64,000 bases of DNA. Source: Croceivirga sp. Its GTDB lineage: Bacteria; Bacteroidota; Bacteroidia; Flavobacteriales; Flavobacteriaceae. Both the position numbers and the translations under genes were made by a program. Location: positions 62,001 to 126,000 of the forward strand of contig JANQQQ010000036.1 of the NCBI GenBank assembly GCA_028284935.1, given 5' to 3'. The notes under the pieces were generated by a model. It saw only the letters and a program-made list of their open reading frames with translations. It was not told where the DNA came from and searched no databases. Position 1 is the stretch's first letter. Each line of letters starts with the position of its first letter. Below, one piece after another: positions 9,236 to 19,136 of this stretch.

Positions 9236-11623
9236 TTACTCCGTACGTAAACTTTTTATTGGATTGGTCATTGCCGCCTTTATACTTTGAATACCAATGG
9301 TTGCAGCGGCAAGGGCAATTGAACAGAAACCAATCATTACCAATGTTGGCCATTGAATACCGCTATTGTAAGCAAATCCCTGAAGCCACTGGGACATTAC
9401 ATAGTAGGCTATTGGAAATGCTATTGCAATTGAAATTAAAACAAACCTTATATAGTCCTTGGTCAATAGGGTAACAATTGAAAATATAGAGGAGCCCAAA
9501 ACCTTTCGAATCCCAATCTCTTTTGTCCGTTGGGTGACCCGAAATGAAACCAGTCCCACGAGACCTATGGCTGCAATGAAAAGGGCCAAAAAAGTAAATA
9601 CATTCAAAACGGTTCCAAGGCGGTTTTCACTGTCATACAATTGGGCATATGAATTTTCCATGATTTCGACTTCGAAAGGCACATATGGCGCAATATCATG
9701 CAATGTGGCTTTTATGAAGTTTCTAGTCTCTGCAAAATCTTCCATGTTTATTTTCATAATTATTTGACCAAAAGTTCTGTCCCAATCTCCAGCGCCCAAC
9801 GACATGTATAACGGTTCAATACTAAGATCTAAAGTTTGGAGGTGGAAGTCCTTAACGACCCCTATTACTTTTCCGCCGTTGAACCCTTTTCCAATGGGGT
9901 TTTCCCACCCTAACTTTCTTACCACAGCCTCATTGATTAAATAAGCTTCCGAGGAGTCGGTTGGAAAGCTTTTTGAAAAACTTCGCCCCTGAATGAGCTC
10001 AATTTCAAATAAGTCCGTGAAGTCATAGTCAACATTGCTGCGATAAAGAAAAAGTTGGGAATTATCCTCATTGCCTTCCCACTTATCAATTGGTCCCTGG
10101 TTAAATAGGTTCATAGGTAATTGTCGGCTAATGGACACCTTTTGGATTTTTGAGTGTTTTAATAATTCATTCTTGATTACTTCGGTTTTCTCACCAATCT
10201 TTTTCTCCCAATAGCCAACGTGTACTACACCATCCTTGTTGTAACCTAGATTTTTGTTCTTGATATAGTCCAGCTGTTGATGAATGACAACACTGCCAAA
10301 AGCGAGTACAATAGCTGATGCAAACTGCCCAATTACAAATACCCCCCTTAGTTTACCCCCTTTTTGACCATTTTGTGAAATGGCTCCTTTGAGCGCTTTG
10401 ACCGTATTAAGCTTTGACAGGAACAATGCAGGATATAGGCCAGAAAGAACCCCGATGCAGAACGCCAATAGTACCATGCTGGGAAGCACCCACCACACCC
10501 CTAAAATATCCAGGGGGATTTCCTTGCTTAATACTAAATTGTAGTAAGGCAGTATTGCAATGGTCATGACTAAACCCAGTAAAAAGCTGATAAGGGTTAT
10601 TAAAAATGATTCTCCTAGAAACTGTAGCATAAGATGAACCTTTTTTGCACCGAGTACTTTGGTAATGCCCACTTCCTTACCCCTCTGCATGGACTTGGCA
10701 GTGGCCAGGTTGATATAGTTGATTGCTGCAATTAAAAGGATCACAAAAGCAATCAAAGTATAGAAATATACATACCTAATATCCCCATTTGAAGACAGTT
10801 CAATATTTATGTTTGACTTGAGGTGGATATCCCTTAAAGACTGTAGTTCATACTCAGGATGAAAGTATAGGCCAACTGAAGCATATTCCGGTTTACTAAG
10901 TTTTTCATATGTTTTTATTTTGGCCGTCAGTTCATCCGTATCAGCTCCATCTTCCAACAGGACATAGGTATAGTAATTATTGCTTACCCATCTATCGAAA
11001 TCATTTGCATAACCTCTTTGGTTCTTAATGGAGGCGATAAAGGAATATGTAAAATGTGAATTTTTTGGCGGATCTTCTATTACGCCCTTTACTATGACTT
11101 TACGATCGCCATTATAGTTCAATTGCTGGTCCAAAGGCGACGTATCTCCAAATAGTTTTTTGGCCAATGAACGCGTAAGTAATATGGTATTCGGGTCTTG
11201 AAGTGCTTCCTTTGGTTGTCCACTTATGATGTTGATCGTAAAAACATCAAAAAATGCGGGATCTGTAAAAATACCCTTTTCCGAAAAGGCCGTCCCACTA
11301 TTTCGCAGAAGTACGCTCCAGCTATCGAGATTGGTGAACGTCTTTACTTCTGGAAAATCCCTTTTCATTGATATCCCAATAGGCCGGGAAGAAACAGCAT
11401 AATAGTCGGTTCCACGATATTCGTTCCCAGATTGCTTTTGGATCAATCTATAGACGTTTTTGGCTTTTTCATTATGGGTGTCATAGCTTAATTCATATTG
11501 CACAAAAAGCGCGATCAAAATAAAGCAAGTAATACCAACGGAGAGACCACAGATATTTATAAGCGAATACAGCTTATGGTTGATAAGACTTCTCCAAGCT
11601 ATTTTTAGATAATTATTAAACAC
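9236..11623 (-). CDS. FtsX/MacB-type ABC permease 5, GTG start
   Basis: A 795-residue permease beginning at a GTG (plus-strand CAC at 11621-11623), giving MFNNYLKIAWRSL; all other permeases here use ATG. Eight membrane segments. The first coupling motif is KEVGITKVLGA within SMQRGKEVG (Arg to Thr in the usual GIRK), the second KEIGIRKVLGS; the C-terminus is NPIKSLRTE. The periplasmic domains are tyrosine-rich and show no close resemblance to the KKQPFF subfamily that flanks it on one side. It lies 48 bases downstream of permease 6 and 42 bases upstream of permease 4 in the six-permease unit. The weaker start codon may lower its expression relative to neighbours; this is inference. Confidence 0.93.
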   Translation of the reverse strand: MFNNYLKIAWRSLINHKLYSLINICGLSVGITCFILIALFVQYELSYDTHNEKAKNVYRLIQKQSGNEYRGTDYYAVSSRPIGISMKRDFPEVKTFTNLDSWSVLLRNSGTAFSEKGIFTDPAFFDVFTINIISGQPKEALQDPNTILLTRSLAKKLFGDTSPLDQQLNYNGDRKVIVKGVIEDPPKNSHFTYSFIASIKNQRGYANDFDRWVSNNYYTYVLLEDGADTDELTAKIKTYEKLSKPEYASVGLYFHPEYELQSLRDIHLKSNINIELSSNGDIRYVYFYTLIAFVILLIAAINYINLATAKSMQRGKEVGITKVLGAKKVHLMLQFLGESFLITLISFLLGLVMTIAILPYYNLVLSKEIPLDILGVWWVLPSMVLLAFCIGVLSGLYPALFLSKLNTVKALKGAISQNGQKGGKLRGVFVIGQFASAIVLAFGSVVIHQQLDYIKNKNLGYNKDGVVHVGYWEKKIGEKTEVIKNELLKHSKIQKVSISRQLPMNLFNQGPIDKWEGNEDNSQLFLYRSNVDYDFTDLFEIELIQGRSFSKSFPTDSSEAYLINEAVVRKLGWENPIGKGFNGGKVIGVVKDFHLQTLDLSIEPLYMSLGAGDWDRTFGQIIMKINMEDFAETRNFIKATLHDIAPYVPFEVEIMENSYAQLYDSENRLGTVLNVFTFLALFIAAIGLVGLVSFRVTQRTKEIGIRKVLGSSIFSIVTLLTKDYIRFVLISIAIAFPIAYYVMSQWLQGFAYNSGIQWPTLVMIGFCSIALAAATIGIQSIKAAMTNPIKSLRTE

Positions 11624-11671
11624 TATTTTCGTCTTTGATTGTTGATTCGATTAATGTGCAACATAGTTTAT

Positions 11672-14035
11672 TTATTCTGCCCTTAAACTTTTAACTGGAT
11701 TCACAATAGCAGCTTTGATAGAATTGAAACTAACAGTAAGAAGGGCAATTAAAATGACCAAAAGTGCCGATGCACCAAAGGCCCACCATGGCATATCGAT
11801 TTTGTATTTATAATTTGTTAGCCACCTTTCCATAAAATACCATGCAATGGGGGAGCCGACCACGATGCCTAAGAGAACTAATTTTATGAAGTCTTTAATC
11901 AGTAAGTTGGTTATGGCAATTACGGAAGCACCTAATGCTTTTCTAATACCAATCTCTTTCACCTTTTGCTGAGCCGTAAACATAACCAAACCCAAAAGGC
12001 CAAGGCATGAGATAAATATGGCCATGATTGAAAAGTACTTCGAAAGTCTAAAAAAAACGGTTTCACTTCGATACATACGATCATAGATTTTATCTGAAAA
12101 CACATAATCAAAAGGAATTTCAGGATGTATTTCTGTAAAAAGCCCTTTAAGATTATCCATGGTTTTCATTACATTATTAGGTGCTATTCTGGCCATTACA
12201 ATTCCCGTATTATTGTTCTCTCCATTACGTATAATCAAAGGGGAGATTGATGTTTTGACTGTATTAATGGGAAAGTCCTTTACAACACCAATAATCGGAG
12301 CCTTCCCATCCCAAAAACTTATCGATGTTCCTATTGGATTCTCAATGCCCATGACTTTTAGGGCAGTTTCGTTCAGAATATAACCAGAATTGTCAGCTAC
12401 ACTTTTATCTGAAAAATCTTTGCCGAGAAGCATTTCAGTCCCCCAAGTTTTTGTGAAATCTGCACTCACCGCCATAGTCATGAAAACCGTTGGGTCGTTT
12501 TCTGGTTTTCCTGGCCATTCAACACCGGTGAACCCATTGGAAAAACCTAAGGGAGAGTTGGATGAAATGGTTAAAGACTCAACGCCAGGCAATTGCAAGG
12601 CTCTTTTCTTGAAACCTGAAAATGAGCGAATTGAATCTCCTTGAAAGGAAAAAAGTAATACGTTATGTCTGTCAAAACCTAAATCCTGGTCTTTTATATA
12701 ATGAATCTGACGTGATGTGATGATCATTCCTGAAATTAAAATGACCGATAATGAAAACTGAAAAACAACAAGCCCTTTGCGTATTATTTGTGTTTTGGGG
12801 TTTTTATCGGTCTTGAAAATATTGATTGCTTTAAATGAAGCAAGTACAAATGCAGGATAACTACCGGAAAAAATACCCGTGAACACCGACACAGCAAGAA
12901 TACCTAGCCAAGAAAGTGCCGACAAATTCCAAAGACTTAGTTCTTTCTCCGCAAGCTCATTAAATAGGGGAAGCAACATTAAAATCAATACCAACGAGAA
13001 TGCGGTACTTATGAACGAAAGCAAAAGTGCCTCTCCTAAAAATTGGGAAATCAAACTTCCATTTTTCGCGCCCAAGGATTTTCGCACACCAACTTCCTTG
13101 GCTCTTTTCAATGAACCAGCCGAAGCCAGATTCATAAAATTGATACAGGCAATAAGTAAAACAAAAAATGCGATACCTCCAAAGATGCGTACATTATCGA
13201 TACGACCACCTGAAATAATACCGTTTTCAAAGTTGCCATGTAAATAGCTCTCACCATAAGGTTGTAGTCCCAATTCTACGATAAAGTTATCATCTTCCCC
13301 GGCTCTGTATGGTTCCAGAAAATCCTTGATTTTGGTATTTACTTCGGCAACGTTCGAATTTTCCTTGAGCATTACAAACGTTCGTGGACCACTGTTTGTA
13401 ATATCGGGCGCCCATCCGTTTTCTTCCAAGAAAATATCCCAATGCAGGAAGAAATCGCTTTTTCTGGAATTGGCAGGGTTGGCATCCTTGAGTACGGCAG
13501 ACACTTTCAATGGACGCCTATTCTCATAGGAAATCGCTTTTCCAATAGCGTTTTTGGCACTTCCAAAAAACAGTTGTGCCATTTCTTCCGATATCGCAAT
13601 ATGATCAGGGGAATTCATTACGGACGCCAAAGTACCTTCCAAGAATTCGTACGAAAACATGTCAAAATAATCCTCGCCTACAAAAAACCCCTCTTGCGTA
13701 AAAGATGTATCATTGAAAACAAAAGTTTTGGCACCTTTCCAACTCATGGGGGAGGCTTTTTCAATTTCGGGAATCTTATTCTTTAACTCCCTGTAAAGTA
13801 CAGCAGGGGTGAAATATCCCGCATCTATTCTACCTTCAAAAATCTGCTTCTGGTATACGGAATACAATTGGTCTATGTTCTTGTGATAGTTATCTATGGC
13901 GAGTTCATCGGTCACCCATAGGTAAATCAGCAAACTGGATAAAAGTCCTGTTGCTAGGCCCAAAATATTCAGAAATGCAAAAACTCTATTTTTTACAATA
14001 TTCCTCCAAGCTATTTTAATATGATTCTTGAACAT
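11672..14035 (-). CDS. FtsX/MacB-type ABC permease 6
   Basis: The shortest complete member (787 residues), starting MFKNHIKIAWRNIVKNRVF. It keeps both coupling motifs (KEVGVRKSLGA and KEIGIRKALGA) and all eight membrane segments, so the shortening lies in the periplasmic domains. The C-terminus is NPVKSLRAE, with Ala for the usual Thr. Third gene of the six-permease unit, 69 bases behind permease 7. That gap contains a weak -24/-12 look-alike at 14058-14073 but no palindrome pair. Substrate not predictable. Confidence 0.93.
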   Translation of the reverse strand: MFKNHIKIAWRNIVKNRVFAFLNILGLATGLLSSLLIYLWVTDELAIDNYHKNIDQLYSVYQKQIFEGRIDAGYFTPAVLYRELKNKIPEIEKASPMSWKGAKTFVFNDTSFTQEGFFVGEDYFDMFSYEFLEGTLASVMNSPDHIAISEEMAQLFFGSAKNAIGKAISYENRRPLKVSAVLKDANPANSRKSDFFLHWDIFLEENGWAPDITNSGPRTFVMLKENSNVAEVNTKIKDFLEPYRAGEDDNFIVELGLQPYGESYLHGNFENGIISGGRIDNVRIFGGIAFFVLLIACINFMNLASAGSLKRAKEVGVRKSLGAKNGSLISQFLGEALLLSFISTAFSLVLILMLLPLFNELAEKELSLWNLSALSWLGILAVSVFTGIFSGSYPAFVLASFKAINIFKTDKNPKTQIIRKGLVVFQFSLSVILISGMIITSRQIHYIKDQDLGFDRHNVLLFSFQGDSIRSFSGFKKRALQLPGVESLTISSNSPLGFSNGFTGVEWPGKPENDPTVFMTMAVSADFTKTWGTEMLLGKDFSDKSVADNSGYILNETALKVMGIENPIGTSISFWDGKAPIIGVVKDFPINTVKTSISPLIIRNGENNNTGIVMARIAPNNVMKTMDNLKGLFTEIHPEIPFDYVFSDKIYDRMYRSETVFFRLSKYFSIMAIFISCLGLLGLVMFTAQQKVKEIGIRKALGASVIAITNLLIKDFIKLVLLGIVVGSPIAWYFMERWLTNYKYKIDMPWWAFGASALLVILIALLTVSFNSIKAAIVNPVKSLRAE

Positions 14036-14104
14036 AATGCTTCGTTTTTTAACCTTTTGCTTCGTCCATGCCTTCCATAAACTGGCCTGGGCTTGTTTGA
14101 TATT

Positions 14105-16516
14105 TTATTCGGTTCTTAAACTTTTCACAGGATTGGCCAAGGCTGATTTGGATACTTGAAAAACAATGGTCAACAGCCCAATTAAAAAGGTCGCCATAGC
14201 AGTTTTCACAAATAAGGTCCAATCCATTTCAATTTGATATGAAAAGCCTTGAAGCCACTGGTTTCCTATATAATAAGCCAGAGGGCTTGCAATTAAAATG
14301 GCGATAGCCACTAGTTTTAAAAAGTCTTTTAGTTGCATCAGTGTAATCTCGCTTATCTTGGCACCAAGAACCCTTCGTATACCCACTTCCTTTTTGCGCT
14401 GTTCGGTAGTAAAAAAGGCCAAACCAAAAAGGCCAACACATGCTATAAATACAGCAATCAGCATAAAAACAAAAACTATCGTGGATATCCTTCGTTCAGT
14501 CACATAATTTTTATCAAAGTCATCACCTAAAAAGGAATACTCAAAAGGCGCTTCAGGATTGATAATTTGCCATACGGATTGGACATGTGTTATTGCCTCA
14601 TCCAAATCTCCCTTAATATTGGATATGAAATAATTGGGTTGGCTCTGTATTATCCTTACCAATCCATAAGGTGAAATGGCTTCATGCAGGCTTTGATGGT
14701 TAAAATCCTTGACCACCCCAATTATGGTAAGATCGTTGCTTTCATCACCAAATTGATAGGTTACTTTGCGCCCCACGGCATTATCAAGATCGTAGCCAAA
14801 GTTTCTCACTGCAGTTTCATTGAGAATGATGGATTCGGAATCGGCGTCCGTGTTTTTTGAAAAGTTGCGGCCTCTTAGAATTTCGTATTCCAAAGTTTCA
14901 ATATAGTCTTGATCCACTTGCGCAAATTTCATGTACACATTTTCTTCCATCGACTTGCCTTCCGCATAAAAAGACATATCAGATACCAATTCAAAACCGG
15001 GATAGGTTGTACCAACCGTTACCGAAGCGATGTTTGAATTTTTTAGCACTTCATTTTTAAGTGCCAAATAGTTTTTTGCGGAATGCTCATTGCGAAAGGG
15101 AATCACCAGTTGCTGCTCTTTTTTAAATCCCAGGTCCTTGTTCTGTAAAAAATCCATTTGATTCCAGATAATTACGGAAACCAGAATTAAGGCAACAGAA
15201 ACACTGAACTGAAAAATCACTAGGCCTTTTCGTAAGAAAGCAGCCGAAAGATTGTTCTTGATTCTGCCCTTTAATACGATGACCGGTTTAAAGGAGGATA
15301 GATAAAATGCAGGATACAACCCAGATAAAACACCCGTTAAAAGTGTTATCATAAAAATCCACACAAAGGTTTGTGGATGTTCAAAGACACCAAGATTTTT
15401 CTGGACAAAGCTGTTGAAAAAAGGAAGTATTGCCAGTACAAGAAAAAAAGAAAGCCCCAAGGAGAGAAAGCTAGACAAAATGGATTCACCCAAAAATTGG
15501 AATATGAGAGAATCCTTGTTTGCTCCCATGACCTTTCGCACACCTACCTCTTTAGCCCTTTTTTCAGAACGTGCCGTTGAAAGGTTCATAAAATTGACAC
15601 AAGCGATAAGAAGAAGAAAGAAAGCAATTGAACCAAAAACATAAAGGTGCGTCATGCTCCCGTTCGATTCGATTTCATTCCCTATATCCGACAAAAGATA
15701 AATATCCTTTAAAGGCTGTAGAAACAGATTTTTTTTGATGTTGTAGGAAGTAAGTTCCTCACCCGCATAACGTTCAAAGAATTGAGGCAGTTTGGATTTG
15801 AAGTTATTGGTACCACTACCCTTTTTTAGTTTAACATAGGTATGGAACAGATTGTTGTTTGCCCAGCTGACCTGACCGCTTACCCATTGCCCGATATCCC
15901 CATTCTGCATTGACATGACAAGATTGGGCGAAAGGTGCGATTTGGTTGCATTGTTTTTGAAGACCCCTTTTACGGTATAATCCAATTTACCGTAAGGAAT
16001 TTCAATGGTTATCGTTTTATTGACTGGGTTTTTATCGCCAAATAACTTCTGCGCCACGTCTTCAGAAAGAACCACACTATTCGGATTCGAGAGGGCTTTT
16101 GAAAGAAGCCCATACTTTGATTCATAGGAAAATAAATCAAAGAAAGTAGAATCAGCGTAGTAGCCCTTCTTTACATAAAACCTGATATCTTGTTCAGGGT
16201 TCTCCAACAACAGGTTATCAGTATTGGGAAAATTGAGTACGCGAACAACTTCTTCTACCTCGGGGAAATCCGATTTTAATCCCTGGGCCAAGGGAGCGGG
16301 TGTAGCAGCCCATTTCTTTTCTTCCACCTGGGTAGCTACCCTAAAAATTTGCTCCACCCCATCATGATGCTTGTCGTAGCTTGTCTCATCAAGAACATAC
16401 ATGATTAAAAGCATGCATGAGGCCAGGCCAATGGATAAACCGACTATGTTGACGAATGAAAAGGCTTTTTTATTCATCAAATTTCTCCAGGCTATTTTCA
16501 AATAGTTTTTAAGCAT
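14105..16516 (-). CDS. FtsX/MacB-type ABC permease 7
   Basis: An 803-residue permease starting MLKNYLKIAWRNLMNKKAF. First coupling motif RSEKRAKEVGVRKVMGA, second KKEVGIRRVLGA (Arg-Arg in place of Arg-Lys); C-terminus NPVKSLRTE. The first periplasmic domain is lysine- and asparagine-rich. By its RSEKRAKEVG motif it groups with permeases 1 and 13 rather than its immediate neighbours, showing that related copies are dispersed along the array. Second gene of the six-permease unit, only 23 bases after permease 8, so transcriptional coupling is very likely. Confidence 0.93.
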   Translation of the reverse strand: MLKNYLKIAWRNLMNKKAFSFVNIVGLSIGLASCMLLIMYVLDETSYDKHHDGVEQIFRVATQVEEKKWAATPAPLAQGLKSDFPEVEEVVRVLNFPNTDNLLLENPEQDIRFYVKKGYYADSTFFDLFSYESKYGLLSKALSNPNSVVLSEDVAQKLFGDKNPVNKTITIEIPYGKLDYTVKGVFKNNATKSHLSPNLVMSMQNGDIGQWVSGQVSWANNNLFHTYVKLKKGSGTNNFKSKLPQFFERYAGEELTSYNIKKNLFLQPLKDIYLLSDIGNEIESNGSMTHLYVFGSIAFFLLLIACVNFMNLSTARSEKRAKEVGVRKVMGANKDSLIFQFLGESILSSFLSLGLSFFLVLAILPFFNSFVQKNLGVFEHPQTFVWIFMITLLTGVLSGLYPAFYLSSFKPVIVLKGRIKNNLSAAFLRKGLVIFQFSVSVALILVSVIIWNQMDFLQNKDLGFKKEQQLVIPFRNEHSAKNYLALKNEVLKNSNIASVTVGTTYPGFELVSDMSFYAEGKSMEENVYMKFAQVDQDYIETLEYEILRGRNFSKNTDADSESIILNETAVRNFGYDLDNAVGRKVTYQFGDESNDLTIIGVVKDFNHQSLHEAISPYGLVRIIQSQPNYFISNIKGDLDEAITHVQSVWQIINPEAPFEYSFLGDDFDKNYVTERRISTIVFVFMLIAVFIACVGLFGLAFFTTEQRKKEVGIRRVLGAKISEITLMQLKDFLKLVAIAILIASPLAYYIGNQWLQGFSYQIEMDWTLFVKTAMATFLIGLLTIVFQVSKSALANPVKSLRTE

Positions 16517-16539
16517 GATTTCTTCCCTTTTTTGATGTT

Positions 16540-18978
16540 CTATTCTGTTCGAAGACTTTTCACGGGATTTACAATAGCCGCTTTAATGCTTTGGTATCCT
16601 ACCGTTAGCACGGCAATGGCAATGGCCAAAAAGGCAGCCAACAACAACATCCACCATTGCACCTCAATACGGTACGAAAAGTCTTCCAACCACTTGTTCA
16701 TCGCAAACCATCCTATTGGGAGTGCAATAAGGATAGACCACCCCACCATTTTTAAAAAATCGGTGGTCAAGCGATATGATATTTGACCTACACTGGCCCC
16801 CAACACTTTTCGTATACCTATTTCCTTGGTGCGTTTTTGTGCATTGAATGTAGCTAGCCCAAATAGCCCCAAACAAGCTATAAGTATGGAAAGGAAGGTG
16901 AAAACGGAAAATATTTGACCCAAACGCTGTTCTGCCTCAAAACTGCGGTTAAAGGAATCGTCCATAAAATAGTAATTGAAAGGTTGGCCAGGAGCAATAG
17001 TGTTCCAGACATCTTCAATTACAGCAACGGTTGTAGCTACATCTTGGGGTCCTATTTTTATGGCCATAGAAGCTGGGAAACGACCAATATTTAGAAAAAG
17101 GGCTTCAATATTATGACGCATCGAACTGTAATGAAAATCCTTTATTACTCCGACAATGGTTTGATAGGAAACGTCGTCGTCACTGGCCCCCAAATCTGAT
17201 GAAATTCGTAAGCCTATGGCTTTTTCGGCACTAACGTTTAATGTTCTGAGCGCCGCCTCATTGATGATTACAGCACTGGAGTCGGTGGGAATCGTTACAT
17301 CAAAATCCCGGCCAGCAACCAGTTCCAATCCCAAGGTGGATAGGTAGTTGTAATCCACCCTCCAATTTTCAACGTTGATGGCATCTTCTTGATTTCTTGC
17401 ACTTTCTTTAAAAAAGGTTTGCCCCGTTCTTGCCGAAGGGGTAGGTAAAAAACTGCTCAAAGTGGCGTTCTGTACCTGTCCCAAGCGCAGTATTTCGCTT
17501 TTCAATGCCAGTTCTTGACCATTGGCGTTATTGACATCTTCCAGGACCAAGATTTGCTCCTTGTCATACCCCAATTCTTTGTTTTGGATAAAACTTAGTT
17601 GTTGGTAGACCACTACGGTGGCAACGATCAAAAGAATGGAGACGGCAAATTGGAAGACAACCAATGAGCTTCTAATAGAACTCCCCCCTACATCAGACGT
17701 CCCGCTTCCTTTTAGCACCTTTACCGGAATAAACCGGGACATAAAAAATGCAGGGTAGGTCCCTGAGAGTACTCCTAGGACCAGGGTTAAACCTCCTAGA
17801 ATAATCCAAAACAATGGATTCGTAAAAGGGATGGAAATAGCCTTGTCTGCTAAGTCATTGAACAACGGAAGTGCCATAAATGCTATTGCTACTGCGAGCA
17901 ATAAGGACAAAAAACAAATTAGTCCGGATTCGGTCAAAAACTGCCGCACCAAATCAATATTGTTGGAGCCCAAGGTCTTTCGCACCCCAACTTCTTTTGC
18001 CCGTTTCAAGGAGTAGGCAGTGGAAAGGTTCATAAAATTGACAACAGCCAATATCACCAAGAAAAGTGCGACAAAAGATAAGATATAGATGTTCTGAATA
18101 CTTCCATTGGGACTTAACTCTGACTTCATATCCGAATACAAATGAATATCGGTCAAGGGCATTGCACTATAATTAAGAAAATTACCTGATTCCCTAAAGG
18201 ATTCTTCGGTCAACCCAGGATAGAAATCCTGTATCCATGGAATTAGGTAGCGTCCCAACAAAGAATCCAGTCCTTCTTGAAAGGCCACCATATCTGCTCC
18301 GGGAACCATTTTAACAAAGGTGTAGTAATTAAGACTTCCCCAATGGCCAATCTGTGCAAACCGAAAACTGGGCATGGAGATAAAGACGGTATGGTCGCGT
18401 AGTAAGGAGTTCTTGGGCATGTCCTCCATTACCCCCGTGACCGTAAATGTCTCCCCGTTATTGACCACCATATTTTGCCCCATGGCATTGTTGACTCCAA
18501 AGTGCTTTTCAGCAGCCTTACGGGTGAGCACCAAAGTATTGGGCTCTTTTAATGCTGTTTTGGCATCACCATCAATCAATTGAATACCAAACATCTTGAA
18601 AAAAGTAGAATCGGCAAAGGCGGTACGTTCCTCCTTTACATTGGTATTGACATTTGATTTTCTAATGAATAGGTTGCCTTGATCTCTTATACGAGAGGCC
18701 AATTCCACTTGGGGATAATCCCTCATCAATGTTTCGGCCATAGGTTCAGGAGATTCTGCAAGTTGCTCGGGCAGCCCACCAAATTTTACATCAGCATCAA
18801 TGCGGTAAATACGGTCTGCATCAGCAAACATTTTATCATAACCCAATTCATCATGGATGTATAGACCGATTAGTAGTGCTCCAGCCATTCCAATAGCTAG
18901 GCCAAAGGTGTTGAGAGAGGTAAAGAAGGGCTGTTTTTTTAAGCTCCTCCAAGCGATCTTAAGGTGGTTCTTGAACAT
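16540..18978 (-). CDS. FtsX/MacB-type ABC permease 8 (KKQPFF subfamily), first of a six-gene unit
   Basis: An 812-residue permease starting MFKNHLKIAWRSLKKQPFF, third member of the subfamily with the genes at 4,282 and 6,761: LNTFGLAIGMAGALLI in segment one, SFLPTPSART in the second periplasmic domain, and GQISYRLTTD after the second coupling motif (KEIGIRKVLGA). First coupling motif KEVGVRKTLGS; C-terminus NPVKSLRTE. It is the promoter-proximal gene behind a full sigma-54 module (module B) with a leader of about 25 bases ending CAAAAAACGAATAATC. Three unrelated permeases separate it from its two closest relatives, so duplication was followed by insertion or rearrangement. Confidence 0.94.
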   Translation of the reverse strand: MFKNHLKIAWRSLKKQPFFTSLNTFGLAIGMAGALLIGLYIHDELGYDKMFADADRIYRIDADVKFGGLPEQLAESPEPMAETLMRDYPQVELASRIRDQGNLFIRKSNVNTNVKEERTAFADSTFFKMFGIQLIDGDAKTALKEPNTLVLTRKAAEKHFGVNNAMGQNMVVNNGETFTVTGVMEDMPKNSLLRDHTVFISMPSFRFAQIGHWGSLNYYTFVKMVPGADMVAFQEGLDSLLGRYLIPWIQDFYPGLTEESFRESGNFLNYSAMPLTDIHLYSDMKSELSPNGSIQNIYILSFVALFLVILAVVNFMNLSTAYSLKRAKEVGVRKTLGSNNIDLVRQFLTESGLICFLSLLLAVAIAFMALPLFNDLADKAISIPFTNPLFWIILGGLTLVLGVLSGTYPAFFMSRFIPVKVLKGSGTSDVGGSSIRSSLVVFQFAVSILLIVATVVVYQQLSFIQNKELGYDKEQILVLEDVNNANGQELALKSEILRLGQVQNATLSSFLPTPSARTGQTFFKESARNQEDAINVENWRVDYNYLSTLGLELVAGRDFDVTIPTDSSAVIINEAALRTLNVSAEKAIGLRISSDLGASDDDVSYQTIVGVIKDFHYSSMRHNIEALFLNIGRFPASMAIKIGPQDVATTVAVIEDVWNTIAPGQPFNYYFMDDSFNRSFEAEQRLGQIFSVFTFLSILIACLGLFGLATFNAQKRTKEIGIRKVLGASVGQISYRLTTDFLKMVGWSILIALPIGWFAMNKWLEDFSYRIEVQWWMLLLAAFLAIAIAVLTVGYQSIKAAIVNPVKSLRTE

Positions 18979-19012
18979 GATTATTCGTTTTTTGATTGGA
19001 TAATTGATAAAA

Positions 19013-19028
19013 AACGATTATCATGCCA
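19013..19028 (-). promoter_or_regulatory. sigma-54 type -24/-12 promoter for permeases 8 to 3
   Basis: Minus-strand TGGCATGATAATCGTT keeps GG at -24 and G at -12 at the canonical distance (consensus TGGCACG-N4-TTGCW; here T for C at two places). The -12 G lies 36 bases before the ATG. An 11-bp imperfect palindrome CTGATATTCAA at 19042-19052 lies 13 bases upstream of the -24 box, as in the other modules. Confidence 0.78.
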
Positions 19029-19081
19029 AATTCATAAATAGCTGATATTCAAATTTTTAAATCTACTGTGACAGCATCCCT

Positions 19082-19120
19082 TGTAAAATATTTTGACAGT
19101 GTTTGTCTAATATGTTTACA
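19082..19120. promoter_or_regulatory. tandem 17-bp palindromes, putative activator site (module B)
   Basis: TGTAAAATATTTTGACA (19082-19098) and TGTCTAATATGTTTACA (19104-19120), 5 bp apart. The proximal copy is base-for-base identical to that of module A at 4225-4241. Distance from the proximal edge to the -24 box is 54 bases. Confidence 0.82.
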
Positions 19121-19136
19121 ATAAAAAAGAGGTCGT

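Noticed and set aside
14058-14073. -24/-12 look-alike AGGCATGGACGAAGCA in the gap between permeases 7 and 6
   Set aside because: The spacing of GG and GC is canonical, but neither the 17-bp palindrome pair nor the 11-bp element lies upstream and the 69-base gap is too short for the module. A chance match is likely.
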